From the NCBI GenBank assembly GCA_965368115.1, contig CBDULQ010000224.1, forward strand, positions 1 through 5,704: a stretch of 5,704 bases of DNA. Direction: 5' to 3'. Position numbers and translations under genes: made by a program. Source of the stretch: CBDULQ01 sp965368115. Its GTDB lineage: Bacteria > Pseudomonadota > Gammaproteobacteria > SZUA-229. This document shows, in pieces, positions 5,355 to 5,704 of this stretch. A model generated the notes under the pieces. That model worked only from the letters and a program-made list of their open reading frames with translations, had not been told where the DNA came from and searched no databases. The stretch's first letter is position 1, and every line of letters starts with the position of its first letter.

Positions 5355-5704
5355 ACATACTGCCCCGCAGCCCAGGCGGAAGACCAGGCCCACTGGAAAT
5401 TAAAACCACCGAGCTGGCCTGTGACGTCCAGCACTTCTCCGATGAAATACAAACCCGGAACTTTATCCGCCTGCATGGTTTTCGATGAAATCTCCCTGGT
5501 ATCCACACCGCCCAGGGTCACTTCCGCCGTGCGATAGCCTTCCGTGCCGGTCGGCTTCACGGTCCAGCGCTGAATGACATCGGCCATGTGGCGTAACTGT
5601 TTATCATCCTGCTGAAACACCTGACCGGACCAGTTATGGATTTCGCAGAGCTTCTGCGCCAGACGTTTCGGCATCACATCGGCAAGCAGATTGTGCAGTT
5701 CCTG
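5351..5704 (-). CDS. BaiN/YhiN-family (HI0933-like) FAD-dependent oxidoreductase, C-terminal fragment
   Basis: Only the last 117 residues lie in the window; the frame is open to the right edge, so the start is outside and the ATG/GTG codons near 5675 are internal. The visible part shows LLADVMPKRLAQKL at its beginning, then GTEGYRTAEVTLGGVDTREIS and near the end GLYFIGEVLDVTGQLGGFNFQWAWSS. The last is the C-terminal FAD-binding signature of the HI0933/YhiN/BaiN flavoproteins, in which GEvLDvxGxxGGyNxqwA contacts the flavin. Full-length members have about 390-420 residues and are cytoplasmic flavin oxidoreductases; BaiN of gut clostridia is implicated in bile acid dehydroxylation, but most proteobacterial members have no known substrate. 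The gene runs convergent to the unknown gene, with the stop codons overlapping in TTAA (5351-5354). The family call is firm; the substrate cannot be inferred. Confidence 0.9.
   Translation of the reverse strand, partial: QELHNLLADVMPKRLAQKLCEIHNWSGQVFQQDDKQLRHMADVIQRWTVKPTGTEGYRTAEVTLGGVDTREISSKTMQADKVPGLYFIGEVLDVTGQLGGFNFQWAWSSAWAAGQYV

Overview
The window looks like a chromosomal segment of a gammaproteobacterium. This rests on moderate GC, tightly packed genes, a lipocalin / FAD oxidoreductase / DUF1365 / cyclopropane-synthase-like gene set, a BaiN/YhiN-type flavoprotein and a MerR regulator. The exact genus cannot be read from the sequence. There are no RNA genes, insertion sequences, CRISPR arrays or long intergenic stretches; nearly every base is coding.

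Left part (1-4114, all + strand): a probable five-gene operon. It begins with the tail of a Blc-type lipocalin, whose stop overlaps the start (ATGA) of a 425-residue FAD/NAD-binding amine-oxidase-like protein. A 266-residue DUF1365 protein starts inside that gene. A 424-residue cyclopropane-fatty-acid-synthase-like methyltransferase follows one base later, and an exported PrxQ/BCP-type peroxiredoxin four bases after that. The likely theme is chemical modification of membrane phospholipid acyl chains: a SAM methyltransferase and a flavin redox enzyme modify lipid, a lipocalin may bind lipid in the envelope, and a periplasmic peroxiredoxin may remove peroxides. The product is unknown. Two of the six residues that bind bicarbonate in classical cyclopropane synthases are replaced here, so a product other than a plain cyclopropane (for example a methyl-branched or furan precursor) is possible.

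Middle (4115-5354, + strand): a short intergenic region holds a TTGACA -35 box and a perfect 28-bp palindrome ending three bases before the start of a MerR-family regulator, whose mRNA is probably leaderless or nearly so. The regulator has a Cys at the start of its dimerisation helix and a CX2C-X8-CX2C loop near the C terminus, which suggests metal or redox sensing. The next gene overlaps it by 14 bases and encodes a 237-residue protein of unknown function with a conserved-looking HDxxDHH cluster. The two form a candidate sensor/effector pair and are the least explained part of the window.

Right end (5351-5704, - strand): the C-terminal third or so of a BaiN/YhiN (HI0933-like) flavoprotein, convergent with the unknown gene. 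The two stop codons share the palindromic tetramer TTAA, leaving no room for a terminator between them.
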